From assembly GCA_022824305.1 (NCBI GenBank), contig JAJEAD010000063.1, positions 47,941 through 111,940 on the forward strand: a DNA stretch of 64,000 nucleotides, in the 5' to 3' direction. Of the stretch, positions 9,164 through 17,348 are shown piece after piece (the stretch's first letter is position 1; each line of letters starts with the position of its first letter). This stretch comes from Gammaproteobacteria bacterium (lineage in GTDB: Bacteria; Pseudomonadota; Gammaproteobacteria; HK1). The notes below the pieces were generated by a model, which was not told where the DNA came from, made no database searches, and was given only the letters and a program-made list of their open reading frames with translations. Position numbers and translations under genes: made by a program.

Positions 9164-9943
9164 ATGGACCCGAACCTGCGCACCCTGACGGTCTGCGCGG
9201 TGCCGGGGGTGCCGCTGGTCGCGCCGGGCGACGACCTCGGCGCGCTCCTCGTCGCGGCGCTCGATGCGGCCGGAGTCGCGCTCCGCGACGGCGACGTGGC
9301 GGTGGTCGCCCAGAAGATCGTCTCCAAGGCACAGGGCCGCTACGCCTACCTGGACGAGCACCCGCCCTCTCCTCGCGCCCGCGCCCTCGCCGAAGCCACC
9401 GGCAAGGACCCGAGGCTGGTCGAAATCATCCTCTCGGAGTCGAGCGAAGTGGTCGCGCACGGACCGAACCTCATCGTCGCCGAGCACCGCAGCGGCCACG
9501 TCATGGCGAACGCCGGGGTGGATCGTTCCAACATCCGGAGCGATGCGGGCCGCGAGCGCGTCCTCCTCCTGCCCGAGGCGCCCGACGCGGCCTGCGAATC
9601 CCTCCGGCGCGTCTTCGAGCGCCGCTTCGGGGTGCGCGTCGCGACGGTGGTGAGCGACAGCGTGGGCCGGCCCTGGCGGACGGGGACGGTGGGGCTGGCG
9701 CTCGGCTGCGCCGGCCTGCCCGCGCTCGAGGATCTCCGGGGCCGACCCGACCTGCACGGCCGGCCGCTCGAGGTGAGCCTCACCGCCCTTGCCGACTCGC
9801 TCGCCGCCGCCGCCGGCCTCGTGATGGGCGAAGGCGACGAGGGCCTGCCCTTCGCGGTGGTGCGCGGCGCGCGCTGGCAGGGCCCGCCCGCCCCGGCTCG
9901 CGCGCTGCTGCGGGACCGGGAGCTCGACCTCTTCCGCCGGTGA
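9164..9943 (+). CDS. cofE: Coenzyme F420-0:L-glutamate ligase (CofE)
   Basis: A 259-residue GTP-dependent ligase that adds gamma-linked glutamates to F420-0. Recognisable segments are the VPGVPLV N-terminus, VAQKIVSKAQGR, the conserved VMANAGVDRSNI, VVSDSVGRPWRTGTVG and the C-terminal MGEGDEG region. It is a stand-alone CofE, without the C-terminal flavin-binding domain fused to it in mycobacterial FbiB. It lies 33 bases after fbiC and its stop overlaps the GTG start of cofD (GTGA, 9940-9943), so translation is likely coupled. Confidence 0.92.
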   Translation: MDPNLRTLTVCAVPGVPLVAPGDDLGALLVAALDAAGVALRDGDVAVVAQKIVSKAQGRYAYLDEHPPSPRARALAEATGKDPRLVEIILSESSEVVAHGPNLIVAEHRSGHVMANAGVDRSNIRSDAGRERVLLLPEAPDAACESLRRVFERRFGVRVATVVSDSVGRPWRTGTVGLALGCAGLPALEDLRGRPDLHGRPLEVSLTALADSLAAAAGLVMGEGDEGLPFAVVRGARWQGPPAPARALLRDRELDLFRR

Positions 9944-10893
9944 CGGCGCACCGGACACGGGTGGTCGCCCTCTCCGGCGGCATCGGCGGCGCGAAGCTCG
10001 CGCTCGGCCTGTCCCGGCTCGTGCCGGGCGAAGACCTCGTGATAGTCGCCAACACCGGCGACGACTTCGAGCACCTGGGACTGCACATCTCGCCCGACGT
10101 CGACACCCTCATGTACACCCTGGCGGGGCTCGCCAACCTCGACGCGGGATGGGGCCGCGCGGGCGAGACCTGGACCTTCATGTCCGCGCTCGAGAGACTC
10201 GGAGGCGAAACGTGGTTCCTGCTCGGCGACGGGGACCTCGCCACCCACGTCGAGCGCACCCGCCGCCTCGCGGCGGGCGAAGCCTTGAGCGCCGTCACCG
10301 CCGACTTCTGCCGGCGACTGGGCGTAGCCCCCCGCCTGCTGCCGATGTCCGATGACCCGGTACGCACCGTGGTCGAGACACCGCAGGGCGAGCTCGACTT
10401 TCAGCGCTACTTCGTGGAGCGGAGCTGCGAACCCGTGGTCCGAAGCCTGCGCTTCGCCGGCGCCGAGCAGGCGCGGCCCCACCCGGAGTGGCTGCGGGAG
10501 GCCGCCCGACCCGACACCGCCGCCATCGTCATCTGCCCCTCCAACCCCTTCATCAGCATCGACCCCATCCTGGCCCTGCCGGGGGCGAGAGAAGCGCTGC
10601 GCGCCGCGACGGCGCCGGTAATCGCGGTGTCCCCCGTCGTTGCGGGCGACGCGATCAAGGGCCCCACCGCGAAGATGATGCGCGAGCTCGGACTGCCCGT
10701 CACCGCCCACGCCGTCGCCGCCCACTACGCCGGACTCATCGACGGCTACGTGCTCGACGAGGCCGATGCCAGCGAGGCGGACCAAATCGCCGTGCCCTGT
10801 CGGACGACGGCGACCCTGATGCGCGATGAATCGGACAAGGTCCGCCTGGCGGCCGAAGTTCTCCGCTTCGCCGAGGCGCTGAACCGGGGCTGA
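9940..10893 (+). CDS. cofD: 2-phospho-L-lactate (or PEP-derived) transferase CofD
   Basis: A 317-residue enzyme that transfers the phospholactyl or phosphoenolpyruvyl group to FO, forming (dehydro)F420-0. The N-terminus carries the characteristic LSGGIGGAKLALGL loop, followed by VANTGDDFEHLGL and LGDGDLATHVERT; ICPSNPFISIDPI is also typical. The GTG start overlaps the cofE stop. The guanylyltransferase CofC/FbiD, needed to make its activated substrate, is not in the window. Being last in the operon, it is followed by an accessory stretch of different character. Confidence 0.94.
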   Translation: MTAHRTRVVALSGGIGGAKLALGLSRLVPGEDLVIVANTGDDFEHLGLHISPDVDTLMYTLAGLANLDAGWGRAGETWTFMSALERLGGETWFLLGDGDLATHVERTRRLAAGEALSAVTADFCRRLGVAPRLLPMSDDPVRTVVETPQGELDFQRYFVERSCEPVVRSLRFAGAEQARPHPEWLREAARPDTAAIVICPSNPFISIDPILALPGAREALRAATAPVIAVSPVVAGDAIKGPTAKMMRELGLPVTAHAVAAHYAGLIDGYVLDEADASEADQIAVPCRTTATLMRDESDKVRLAAEVLRFAEALNRG

Positions 10894-10995
10894 TTGTCAG
10901 ATCGCGGACCGAAAACGGCTCGAACGCGTGCTCCGGCCGTGAACCCCCGCGCCGGCACCCCTTCCCGCAGCCAGGAACGAGCCTCGAAAAGGGGG

Positions 10996-11346
10996 CTATG
11001 GCACGAGAAGCTCTACGGCGGCAAACGCCACTCCCACTGCCGCCGGAATGGCCACCCCCGATGCGCTGACGATCCCGATGAGGAACCACACCTTGACCTT
11101 CTGGATGTCCTCGTGTGTCGCCATGAACCCCATCCGTGTCTCGATTCGTGCGAGGCGTTCGCCGATTTCCCGGATCTCGCGATCATGACCATTACCGCTC
11201 CCGGGATTAGAAGCACTCGCGGCTGGATCGATCCCGACTGCGCTACTCACGAGTTTTCGCCAACCCTTCCGACGATCGTGACGAAATCCAGCCCGCGACG
11301 CGGGTACCATCGAGAGCGATGCCGTACGGTCGCGGGACACACGCAC
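10996..11346 (-). CDS. Small coiled-coil protein with one C-terminal membrane segment
   Basis: A protein of up to 116 residues that I do not recognise as a named family. It has a basic, unconserved-looking N-terminus, a short coiled-coil (IREIGERLARIETRM, about residues 58-73) and a C-terminal hydrophobic stretch (about 90-114) long enough to cross the membrane. The start is uncertain: GTG at 11346, ATG at 11310, or a start nearer the coiled-coil are possible, and none has a clear ribosome site. It opens an AT-richer accessory patch after the F420 operon. Membrane-anchored, function unknown. Confidence 0.5.
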   Translation of the reverse strand: MRVSRDRTASLSMVPASRAGFRHDRRKGWRKLVSSAVGIDPAASASNPGSGNGHDREIREIGERLARIETRMGFMATHEDIQKVKVWFLIGIVSASGVAIPAAVGVAFAAVELLVP

Positions 11347-11619
11347 AGTCTAGCGTGCCCCGGGAGGCGCAGGAATCGGCCACTTGCTCGAATCCGCGTC
11401 GACGCTGACCTGCATGTTAACGACCGATCTTCTTAGCTATCCCCTTGCCGCCACTAGCCTGAAGGCTGATTTTGCCGCCTGTCACAACCCGTTTCGCGAC
11501 GAGCGCCCCATAACTCCGGCCGGATATTTGCAGGCACCGAACCGCGCCCGAGCCCTCATCGACGCGCATTGCGCATCGCAACCGGGCTCCTACGCGATGG
11601 CAAAGCTTGTCGTATTGGC

Positions 11620-13176
11620 TCAGCGCTCTTCGCTTGCAGTCCGGTTCCTCCTGTTCTCCAAGAATTTCATCCAGTTCGATGAGACGGACAGCTTGTTGAT
11701 CTGCCTGATCTGCTCATTGGCGTAACGGACGATGAGCTTTCGCTGCAATCTGTCGACTTCCTCGATCAGCGCCGATTCAAGTACGATGGGTGTCAATGCC
11801 TTGTCGATTGCCTCCTGAAACCGAGCCGGTGTTCGGGAAAGACGGTCTTCCAATTCCTTGATGACCGGCGTCATCCGGGATTCCAATTTCTTCTTCAGTG
11901 CCCGCTCGACGCGATGCAGTTGGCCACGTTTCCATTTCGACGGGTTTGCCCCGGATACAATGAACGCCGCCAACGCCGTCGCTGCTGCCACTGCCAGACC
12001 GGGAGGCGATAGAAGCACCGTCACGTTGACAACGCCGACGGCGGCCAAGCCCAACGTACCCATGATGCCGATGGTCCCGACCGTCCGAACACTTTTCGCC
12101 GTCTTCAGTCCCAGGATTTTTCCCCGGATTCCGAGCGATAGCGGTTCGATCAAGCGTCCCGCACCGCTCATTGATATCGACCCCAGGGTCACACGTTGAA
12201 GCGCAGTCATTTCGGCTCCAAGGGAGTCCAGTTCCGCTTGCCACTCGTCCAACAACCGCTCATAGCGCCGGTGAAACCGGTCGAGTTTCTTGTCGATCAA
12301 GGTCTCGGCCATGGCCTCGCCCCTGAGTGACCAGAACTCCGATTCCTCCCAAGCGGCAAGATCCATCTCCTCGCGGAGTGCGAGCAGAATGCTGTCAGCC
12401 ACGGTGTCGCGAAGTTCCCGCACCTCATCCTTGATCTGATCAATTTGTGAGGCAATGCGCTGGTCGATCGATTGGAGGCGCAAGTCCATCTGCTGCTTGT
12501 AGGCGTCAGTGACACGTGTCAGGTGTTGTTGCGCGACATTGGTATCCTGCTGCTCGACCAGGTGAAGATAGGCTTGCAGTTCGGAGAGGACGCTATGCTT
12601 GGCGCACTCCAGTTCGCGTGCAATCGTCTCGGCGTCCTCGTCCTCGATCGCGCGCAACAGGTCGTGCTGTTGGTAGACCAAGGCGAATGTCTTCAAGGCA
12701 TCGCTTCGCCGACTTGCCGGAAACACGCGCCGGGAATCCGCCAGCGGTGCCAGCCACCCCGTCGGCGCCGGTTGGTCTTCTGCGCGAGGCGCAGCACCGG
12801 GGAGGCCGATGGCGGCGGCAATATCGCCGGTCAACTTGGCGCGGTCGTCGTGCTGTAAGGCGAACAGGGGTTGAAGCAGGTCCAGGAGGGCGCGGCGGGT
12901 GGTGAGGTCCATTTGGTCGGCGCAGTCGCGCAACCGAGCCAACGCCAGATCATATGTGATCTTCTTGTCCAGGCTTTGCAGGATCAGATAACTCGCGACC
13001 GAGGCGCTTTCGGTGAGTTCGGCTAGATTGTTGGCAAACACGGCGAGCTCGGTGTACTCGGCCAGTGTCACGTGCCTGTCGTAGTGCGTGATGGCCGCGG
13101 CCAACTGACAAAGCGCGTGGCCGGGAGTGGTCGTCTTGATCAACGGCGAGAGGTCGATCTTCTTCGTAAGCTTCAT
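11620..13176 (-). CDS. Unknown protein with coiled coils and a hydrophobic hairpin (dynamin-like middle/tail?)
   Basis: A 518-residue protein, predominantly helical. Residues about 215-340 form coiled coils (for example IDQRIASQIDQIKDEVRELR); residues about 365-410 hold two hydrophobic segments separated by SPPG, a membrane hairpin; a basic, helical tail follows. This stalk-hairpin-stalk order recalls the membrane-inserting part of bacterial dynamin-like proteins, but no GTPase P-loop is present here or in the neighbouring genes, so the resemblance is weak. The ATG at 13174-13176 directly follows a GTG alternative at 13179. Base composition is visibly less GC-rich than the flanking core genes, suggesting transfer. 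Confidence 0.7.
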   Translation of the reverse strand: MKLTKKIDLSPLIKTTTPGHALCQLAAAITHYDRHVTLAEYTELAVFANNLAELTESASVASYLILQSLDKKITYDLALARLRDCADQMDLTTRRALLDLLQPLFALQHDDRAKLTGDIAAAIGLPGAAPRAEDQPAPTGWLAPLADSRRVFPASRRSDALKTFALVYQQHDLLRAIEDEDAETIARELECAKHSVLSELQAYLHLVEQQDTNVAQQHLTRVTDAYKQQMDLRLQSIDQRIASQIDQIKDEVRELRDTVADSILLALREEMDLAAWEESEFWSLRGEAMAETLIDKKLDRFHRRYERLLDEWQAELDSLGAEMTALQRVTLGSISMSGAGRLIEPLSLGIRGKILGLKTAKSVRTVGTIGIMGTLGLAAVGVVNVTVLLSPPGLAVAAATALAAFIVSGANPSKWKRGQLHRVERALKKKLESRMTPVIKELEDRLSRTPARFQEAIDKALTPIVLESALIEEVDRLQRKLIVRYANEQIRQINKLSVSSNWMKFLENRRNRTASEER

Positions 13177-13638
13177 CACTCAACCAACCTGTCATTGAGG
13201 CAGAATTCCGTACTGACAGCGCCTTTCGTTTAGCGCCAAGCGACGCATTACGGCATGCCGCAGAATTGGTCGATTCTACGCACACACCGGCGGCCCGAGA
13301 GAGGTCGGGCCACCGCGACCGCCATGCGGCAAGCCTCCCTAAAGGCCGAATCCGCTCGCGTGTCGCTTGATGACTCTAGCACGGGAATCGGCCCTGCCAC
13401 GGCCAAACGCGCCCGATGAAGATCGCGCGTGACACGAATGTCTCGTATCTGAGCCGCTCTCTCCCTTCGGTCCTTCAGGAGTGCATGGCTCGATGCCACC
13501 AACCCACCGCTGGCGCGCTCCTCCGGCGAAAGGGGCAAGCCATCGCGTGCCGTCACGCCCGCGAGATTTTCCGGCTTCACCTTCGTCGGGTTCGCCCCGA
13601 GCATCATCCGGGAGGCGTATGCGATGTCTCCCGCGAGG
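13177..13638. other. Accessory gap with one weak open frame
   Basis: This 462-base stretch between the hairpin protein and the Uma2 gene has no gene I can defend. On the minus strand a frame from ATG 13607 to a stop at 13248 would give 119 residues (beginning MMLGANPTKVKPENLAG). Its first half has credible codon use, but no ribosome site precedes it and the second half looks non-coding. It may be a decayed gene. Confidence 0.35.
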
Positions 13639-14337
13639 CTATCTGCCTTCCAATGCGCGGAGGCGAGCTTCGAGTTTAGCGACGCGATCTTCCAGCGTGC
13701 GCCGGGCTGCCACCTCTGCTTCGCGCGCCTCTTCCGTCTCGCGGTAAGTGAGCAAGGTTTGCCCGGTCTCCGGGTCGTGGAGGCGCAGCAGTTGCTCTTC
13801 CCGCGAGTCCCGAAGCTCCAGCCCCAGCACCTCACTCCGCAGCGTCAGCACGCCCTCCGGCGACCTTCGCGCCAGCAAGGGATGATAGACGCCCCCTCGC
13901 AGCCGAAAGCCCCGGAGCGGCGGGTTCAGATACTCCGCTCTCGGGTCATAGAGGAAGTACTCGCTCACACCAAGTCCGGCATATGCCTCGCGCTTGCGGC
14001 CCTGGTCCTCGTGCCGGGTGCTGGGCGATGTCACCTCCACCACGAAATCCGGCCCCTTGGACTCCTCCCAGAGCAGGTAGGTGTCACGATCGCGATTCGG
14101 GACGCCGAGCGCCACGAAAACGTCCGGCGCCACCACGGCGCGTGAATTGCCTTCCTCGTAGTAGAGGAACATGTTCCCGCTCACGTAGGCGGGACACCGG
14201 CTCCCTTTTCCGAGGTGTCGTTCCAGCGCATCGATCAAATAGGTCATGCACCGTCTGTGAACAGGTGTTTCAGCCATGGGCTGGCCGTCGGAGCAGGGAT
14301 ACTCCACGGCGGCCGGCGGGACGATGGATTGGCTCAT
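13639..14337 (-). CDS. Uma2 family (DUF820) restriction-endonuclease-fold protein
   Basis: A 232-residue protein of the Uma2/DUF820 group, which has a PD-(D/E)xK nuclease-like fold. The core signature is visible as VVAPDVFVALG followed by KGPDFVVEVTSPSTR, giving the D...ExxS arrangement, then KREAYAGLGVSEYFLYDP. A short coiled coil (about 190-232) closes the protein, as in many cyanobacterial relatives. The start at ATG 14335-14337 is chosen because ggagg stands eight bases before it. Uma2 proteins are common in mobile or defence-rich regions; actual nuclease activity has rarely been shown. It is the last gene of the accessory patch before the ureide cluster. Confidence 0.85.
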   Translation of the reverse strand: MSQSIVPPAAVEYPCSDGQPMAETPVHRRCMTYLIDALERHLGKGSRCPAYVSGNMFLYYEEGNSRAVVAPDVFVALGVPNRDRDTYLLWEESKGPDFVVEVTSPSTRHEDQGRKREAYAGLGVSEYFLYDPRAEYLNPPLRGFRLRGGVYHPLLARRSPEGVLTLRSEVLGLELRDSREEQLLRLHDPETGQTLLTYRETEEAREAEVAARRTLEDRVAKLEARLRALEGR

Positions 14338-14560
14338 GGGCAAGCCCTCCGAGTCGAGCATGGCCCGTCATGCGAGGCGCGGCCGAAAGGACGGTAGCAC
14401 GACCGATGATCCTTCCGCGACCGCGGGGACCCATTCCTTGGCCATGGCAGGCTCAACATGGGAATGACGGATTCGGCGTTGGTGGAGACATACCTGTGAG
14501 CCCGGGCACCCACCGAATCGATCGGGTACGGAGCCGTCTGGCAGCGAACGAGAGCGGCGC

Positions 14561-15790
14561 CTACCCTTCCACCCAAGCCTGGAGGGCCGCATCCACCGCT
14601 TCGCCCGGCGGGGCGCGGAAGCCCTGGGCGCGGAGCACGGTCTCGAGCGCCATGAGGCAGAGCAGGACGCTGCGCTTGCGGCACACGTAGCCCATGGTGC
14701 CGATGCGCCAGATGCGCCCGGCGAGAGGGCCGAAGGAGGTGCCGATCTCGATGCCGAAGTCATCGAGCATCTTTGCCCGCACCGCGTCGCCGTTCACTCC
14801 GTCCGGAATCAGGACGCCGGTCACGTTCGGCATCTTGTGGGCCGGGTCGCCGAAGATCTCGAGACCCATCGCACGCAGGCCTGCACCGAGCGCACGGCTC
14901 GCCCGCCGGTGCCGCTCGTGCGCCGCCTCCAGCCCTTCCGCGAGCAGCACCCGCGCGCACTCCCGGGCCGCGTAGAGCATCGAGGTCGCCTCGGTGTGGT
15001 GATTCAGGCGCGCCTCGCTCCAGTAGTCCATCAGCATCGCGAGGTCGAAGTAGTTGGAACGGATCACGGGCCCCTGCGCGGCCCGGAAGCCGTCGGGCAG
15101 GATCCCCTGCTCGATGTGCTTGCGGGCGAGCACCCGTTCCTCCACCCGTTCGTTGAAGGTGATGGGAGCGGAGCCGGGCGGGCCGGAGAGGCACTTCTGG
15201 AGCCCGGTGCTCAGCACGTCGACGCACCAGTCGTCCACGCGCACGTCCATGCCCCCCACGGTCGCGGTCGCATCCACGTAGAGCAGCGCGTCATGCTCGC
15301 GGCAGGCGGCGCCGATCTCGGCGAGCGGCTGCGCCATGGTGGTGGAGGTATCGCCGTGCACCAGCGCGACCAGCGCGGGACGATGCTCGCGCAGGGCGGC
15401 GATGACGCGCTCGGGCTCGAACACCCGGCCCCACTCCGCCTCGATGACCCGCACCTCCGCCTCGCAGCGGCGCGCGATCTCGCACAGCAGGTGGCCGAAG
15501 CGCCCGAAGACCGGCACCAGCACCCGGTCCCCCGGCGCGAGGATCGAGACCATGGCGGCCTCGATTGCGGCCCGGGCGGTGCCGTCCACGAGGAAGGTCC
15601 ACCGGTTGCCGGTGCGAAGCACTTCCCGGTAGAGGGCCATCACGTCGTTCATGTATCCGGTCAGCACCGGATCGAACTGGCCCAGCAGGGGCATCGACAT
15701 CGCCCGCAGCACCCGGGGGTCGGCCTCGACCGGACCCGGGCCCATGAGCAGGCGCGGAGGAGGATTCAGCTCGTCGGTGGCTTTGCCCAT
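14561..15790 (-). CDS. Class V aminotransferase, (S)-ureidoglycine-glyoxylate aminotransferase (PucG)-like
   Basis: A 409-residue PLP enzyme of the class V (alanine/serine-glyoxylate) group. The PLP-binding lysine lies in LSTGLQKCLSGPPG; the N-terminus has LLMGPGPVEADPRVL, standard for this subgroup. PucG transfers the amino group of ureidoglycine to glyoxylate, giving oxalurate and glycine. That assignment is favoured over a generic serine-glyoxylate enzyme because the operon upstream encodes FdrA/AllF- and AllG-like proteins that would act on oxalurate, and an allantoinase gene is beside them. The ATG at 15790 is preferred over 15799 because agga then stands nine bases upstream. It follows fdrA by 37 bases. 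Confidence 0.82.
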   Translation of the reverse strand: MGKATDELNPPPRLLMGPGPVEADPRVLRAMSMPLLGQFDPVLTGYMNDVMALYREVLRTGNRWTFLVDGTARAAIEAAMVSILAPGDRVLVPVFGRFGHLLCEIARRCEAEVRVIEAEWGRVFEPERVIAALREHRPALVALVHGDTSTTMAQPLAEIGAACREHDALLYVDATATVGGMDVRVDDWCVDVLSTGLQKCLSGPPGSAPITFNERVEERVLARKHIEQGILPDGFRAAQGPVIRSNYFDLAMLMDYWSEARLNHHTEATSMLYAARECARVLLAEGLEAAHERHRRASRALGAGLRAMGLEIFGDPAHKMPNVTGVLIPDGVNGDAVRAKMLDDFGIEIGTSFGPLAGRIWRIGTMGYVCRKRSVLLCLMALETVLRAQGFRAPPGEAVDAALQAWVEG

Positions 15791-15827
15791 GTGCAGCATT
15801 CCTGGTGATGGCGGGCGACGGGGAGGA

Positions 15828-17348
15828 TCACTTCGCGGTGAGGCTGAGCGCGGCTTCGACCGCGTCCGCGTTCGATTCGGCAACGAAGACCCCGGCCCGC
15901 TCGAGCGCACGCCGCTGCGCGCTCGCGTTCTGGGGGTCGAGATCGGTGCCGCACACCGAGGCCACCACCGCCGGACGCGACGCGGGAGCGGATGCGATGG
16001 CACGCGTCACCTCGGTAGCCGGGTCGGGGTGGCTGCCGGTGCCGAGCACGACATCGAGCAGGACGACCGAGACTTCCGCATCCGCGAGAGCCTGCTCGAG
16101 CGCTTCCGCGCGCATCGCCGGCTCGATCATGGGATGGGGCCGGCCGGTGGTGTACTCGTCCGCGCCGAGGTCGAGAAGCTGGTGCACTGGCCCGGGCGCC
16201 GGCGGGCCCGCGGTGGCGGGCCCGGACCGGTCCACGCGGGCGACTCCGGGGATGGGCGCGTTGGAGGCGACCCGGGCTCCGGCCCGGCGCAGGATCGCCT
16301 GGCCCTCCGCGCAGAGCGTCCCCCCCGTGTAGAGCCCCGCGATGCGCCCCGGGCGCGCGCCCGGATGCGGACCGGGGCCGGCGTCGCGGGCGCTCTCGGA
16401 AGCCCCGGGGCCGAGCGCGTGGCGGGCCGCATCGCGCAGGGTGGGGGCGAGGTGCACGTTCGCGGGAAGCTCCGCGTCGTCCCGACCCACCAGGCACAGC
16501 GTCACCGGCTTGGGGCACTCGGCGAGGCGCGCGATCAGCGCCGCCTCAGTGCGGGGTCCGGGGGGCTTGGAGAGGATGGCGACGTGCCGCGTCCCGGCGT
16601 CGTGTTCTAGCGCCTCCAGGGCGGCCAGGGTGCTTGCGGCTCCCACCTCGTCGCTCAGGTCCCGGCCCCCGACTCCGATCCCGTGGGATATCCCGCCCCC
16701 GCTCCGATGGACGAGGACCGAGAACTCCTGCAGGCCGGTCCCGGAGGCCGCGATTACCCCGATGTCCCCGCGCCGCACCCGGTTGGCGAAGGCGAGCGGC
16801 ACCCCGTCGATGATCGCGGTGCCGCAGTCCGGTCCCATGACCAGGAGCCCGCGCCGGCCGGCCTCGCGCTTGAGCGCGACCTCGTCCTCCACCGACACGT
16901 GGTCGCTGAAGAGCAGGACGTTCAGGCCCCGCCCCAGCGCGCGCCGCGCTTCGTGCGCGGCGAAGGGACCCGGAACCGAGACCAGCGCGAGGTTCGCGCC
17001 CGGCAGCGCCTCGCAGGCGGAGCGCAGCCCGGGGTAGCGCCGGTCGGAAGCTTCCTCGGACTCGGCGGCTCGTTCGAGCGATTCCGCCGCCGCCTCGAAG
17101 GCGGCATCGATCGCGCTGCGCCGGGTCGCCCGGACCACGATCACCAGGTCGTCGGGACCGGCGCCGCGCCCCTCCGCCGTCAGCAGGCCCGCCTCGTCCA
17201 GTATCTCCAGGTTGGAGGGTATCCCGACCATGAGGGTCGCGCTCTCGACGCCCTCGCGCCCGGAGAGCGTCGCCGACAGCCGCATGAGCGCCACCGAATC
17301 GAGGTAGAAGCCGCGCCGCACCCGGTTCGCGACGATGTCCTCGCTCAT
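15828..17348 (-). CDS. fdrA: FdrA/AllF family acyl-CoA synthetase-like subunit of oxamate carbamoyltransferase
   Basis: A 506-residue FdrA protein with a succinyl-CoA-synthetase-like fold. It shows VMGPDCGTAIIDGVPLAFAN, VIAASGTGLQE and VGGRDLSDEVG, matching the CoA-binding/ligase-like segments of FdrA. In E. coli, FdrA (AllF) with AllG and AllH forms the oxamate carbamoyltransferase that splits oxalurate into oxamate and carbamoyl phosphate. Its start codon overlaps the stop of the DUF1116 gene (ATGA, 17345-17348), implying coupled translation and a complex. No AllH (DUF2877) gene is present in the window. The middle (about residues 325-385) is rich in Gly, Pro and Ala. Confidence 0.87.
   Translation of the reverse strand: MSEDIVANRVRRGFYLDSVALMRLSATLSGREGVESATLMVGIPSNLEILDEAGLLTAEGRGAGPDDLVIVVRATRRSAIDAAFEAAAESLERAAESEEASDRRYPGLRSACEALPGANLALVSVPGPFAAHEARRALGRGLNVLLFSDHVSVEDEVALKREAGRRGLLVMGPDCGTAIIDGVPLAFANRVRRGDIGVIAASGTGLQEFSVLVHRSGGGISHGIGVGGRDLSDEVGAASTLAALEALEHDAGTRHVAILSKPPGPRTEAALIARLAECPKPVTLCLVGRDDAELPANVHLAPTLRDAARHALGPGASESARDAGPGPHPGARPGRIAGLYTGGTLCAEGQAILRRAGARVASNAPIPGVARVDRSGPATAGPPAPGPVHQLLDLGADEYTTGRPHPMIEPAMRAEALEQALADAEVSVVLLDVVLGTGSHPDPATEVTRAIASAPASRPAVVASVCGTDLDPQNASAQRRALERAGVFVAESNADAVEAALSLTAK

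Noticed and set aside
6584..9958. An 1124-codon open frame on the minus strand opposite fbiC and cofE.
   Set aside because: FbiC and CofE motifs are unmistakable on the plus strand; the antisense translation has no recognisable motif.
11384..11725. A 113-codon plus-strand frame at the end of the hairpin-protein gene.
   Set aside because: Its last third is antisense to the well-supported minus-strand gene; there is no ribosome site and no motif.
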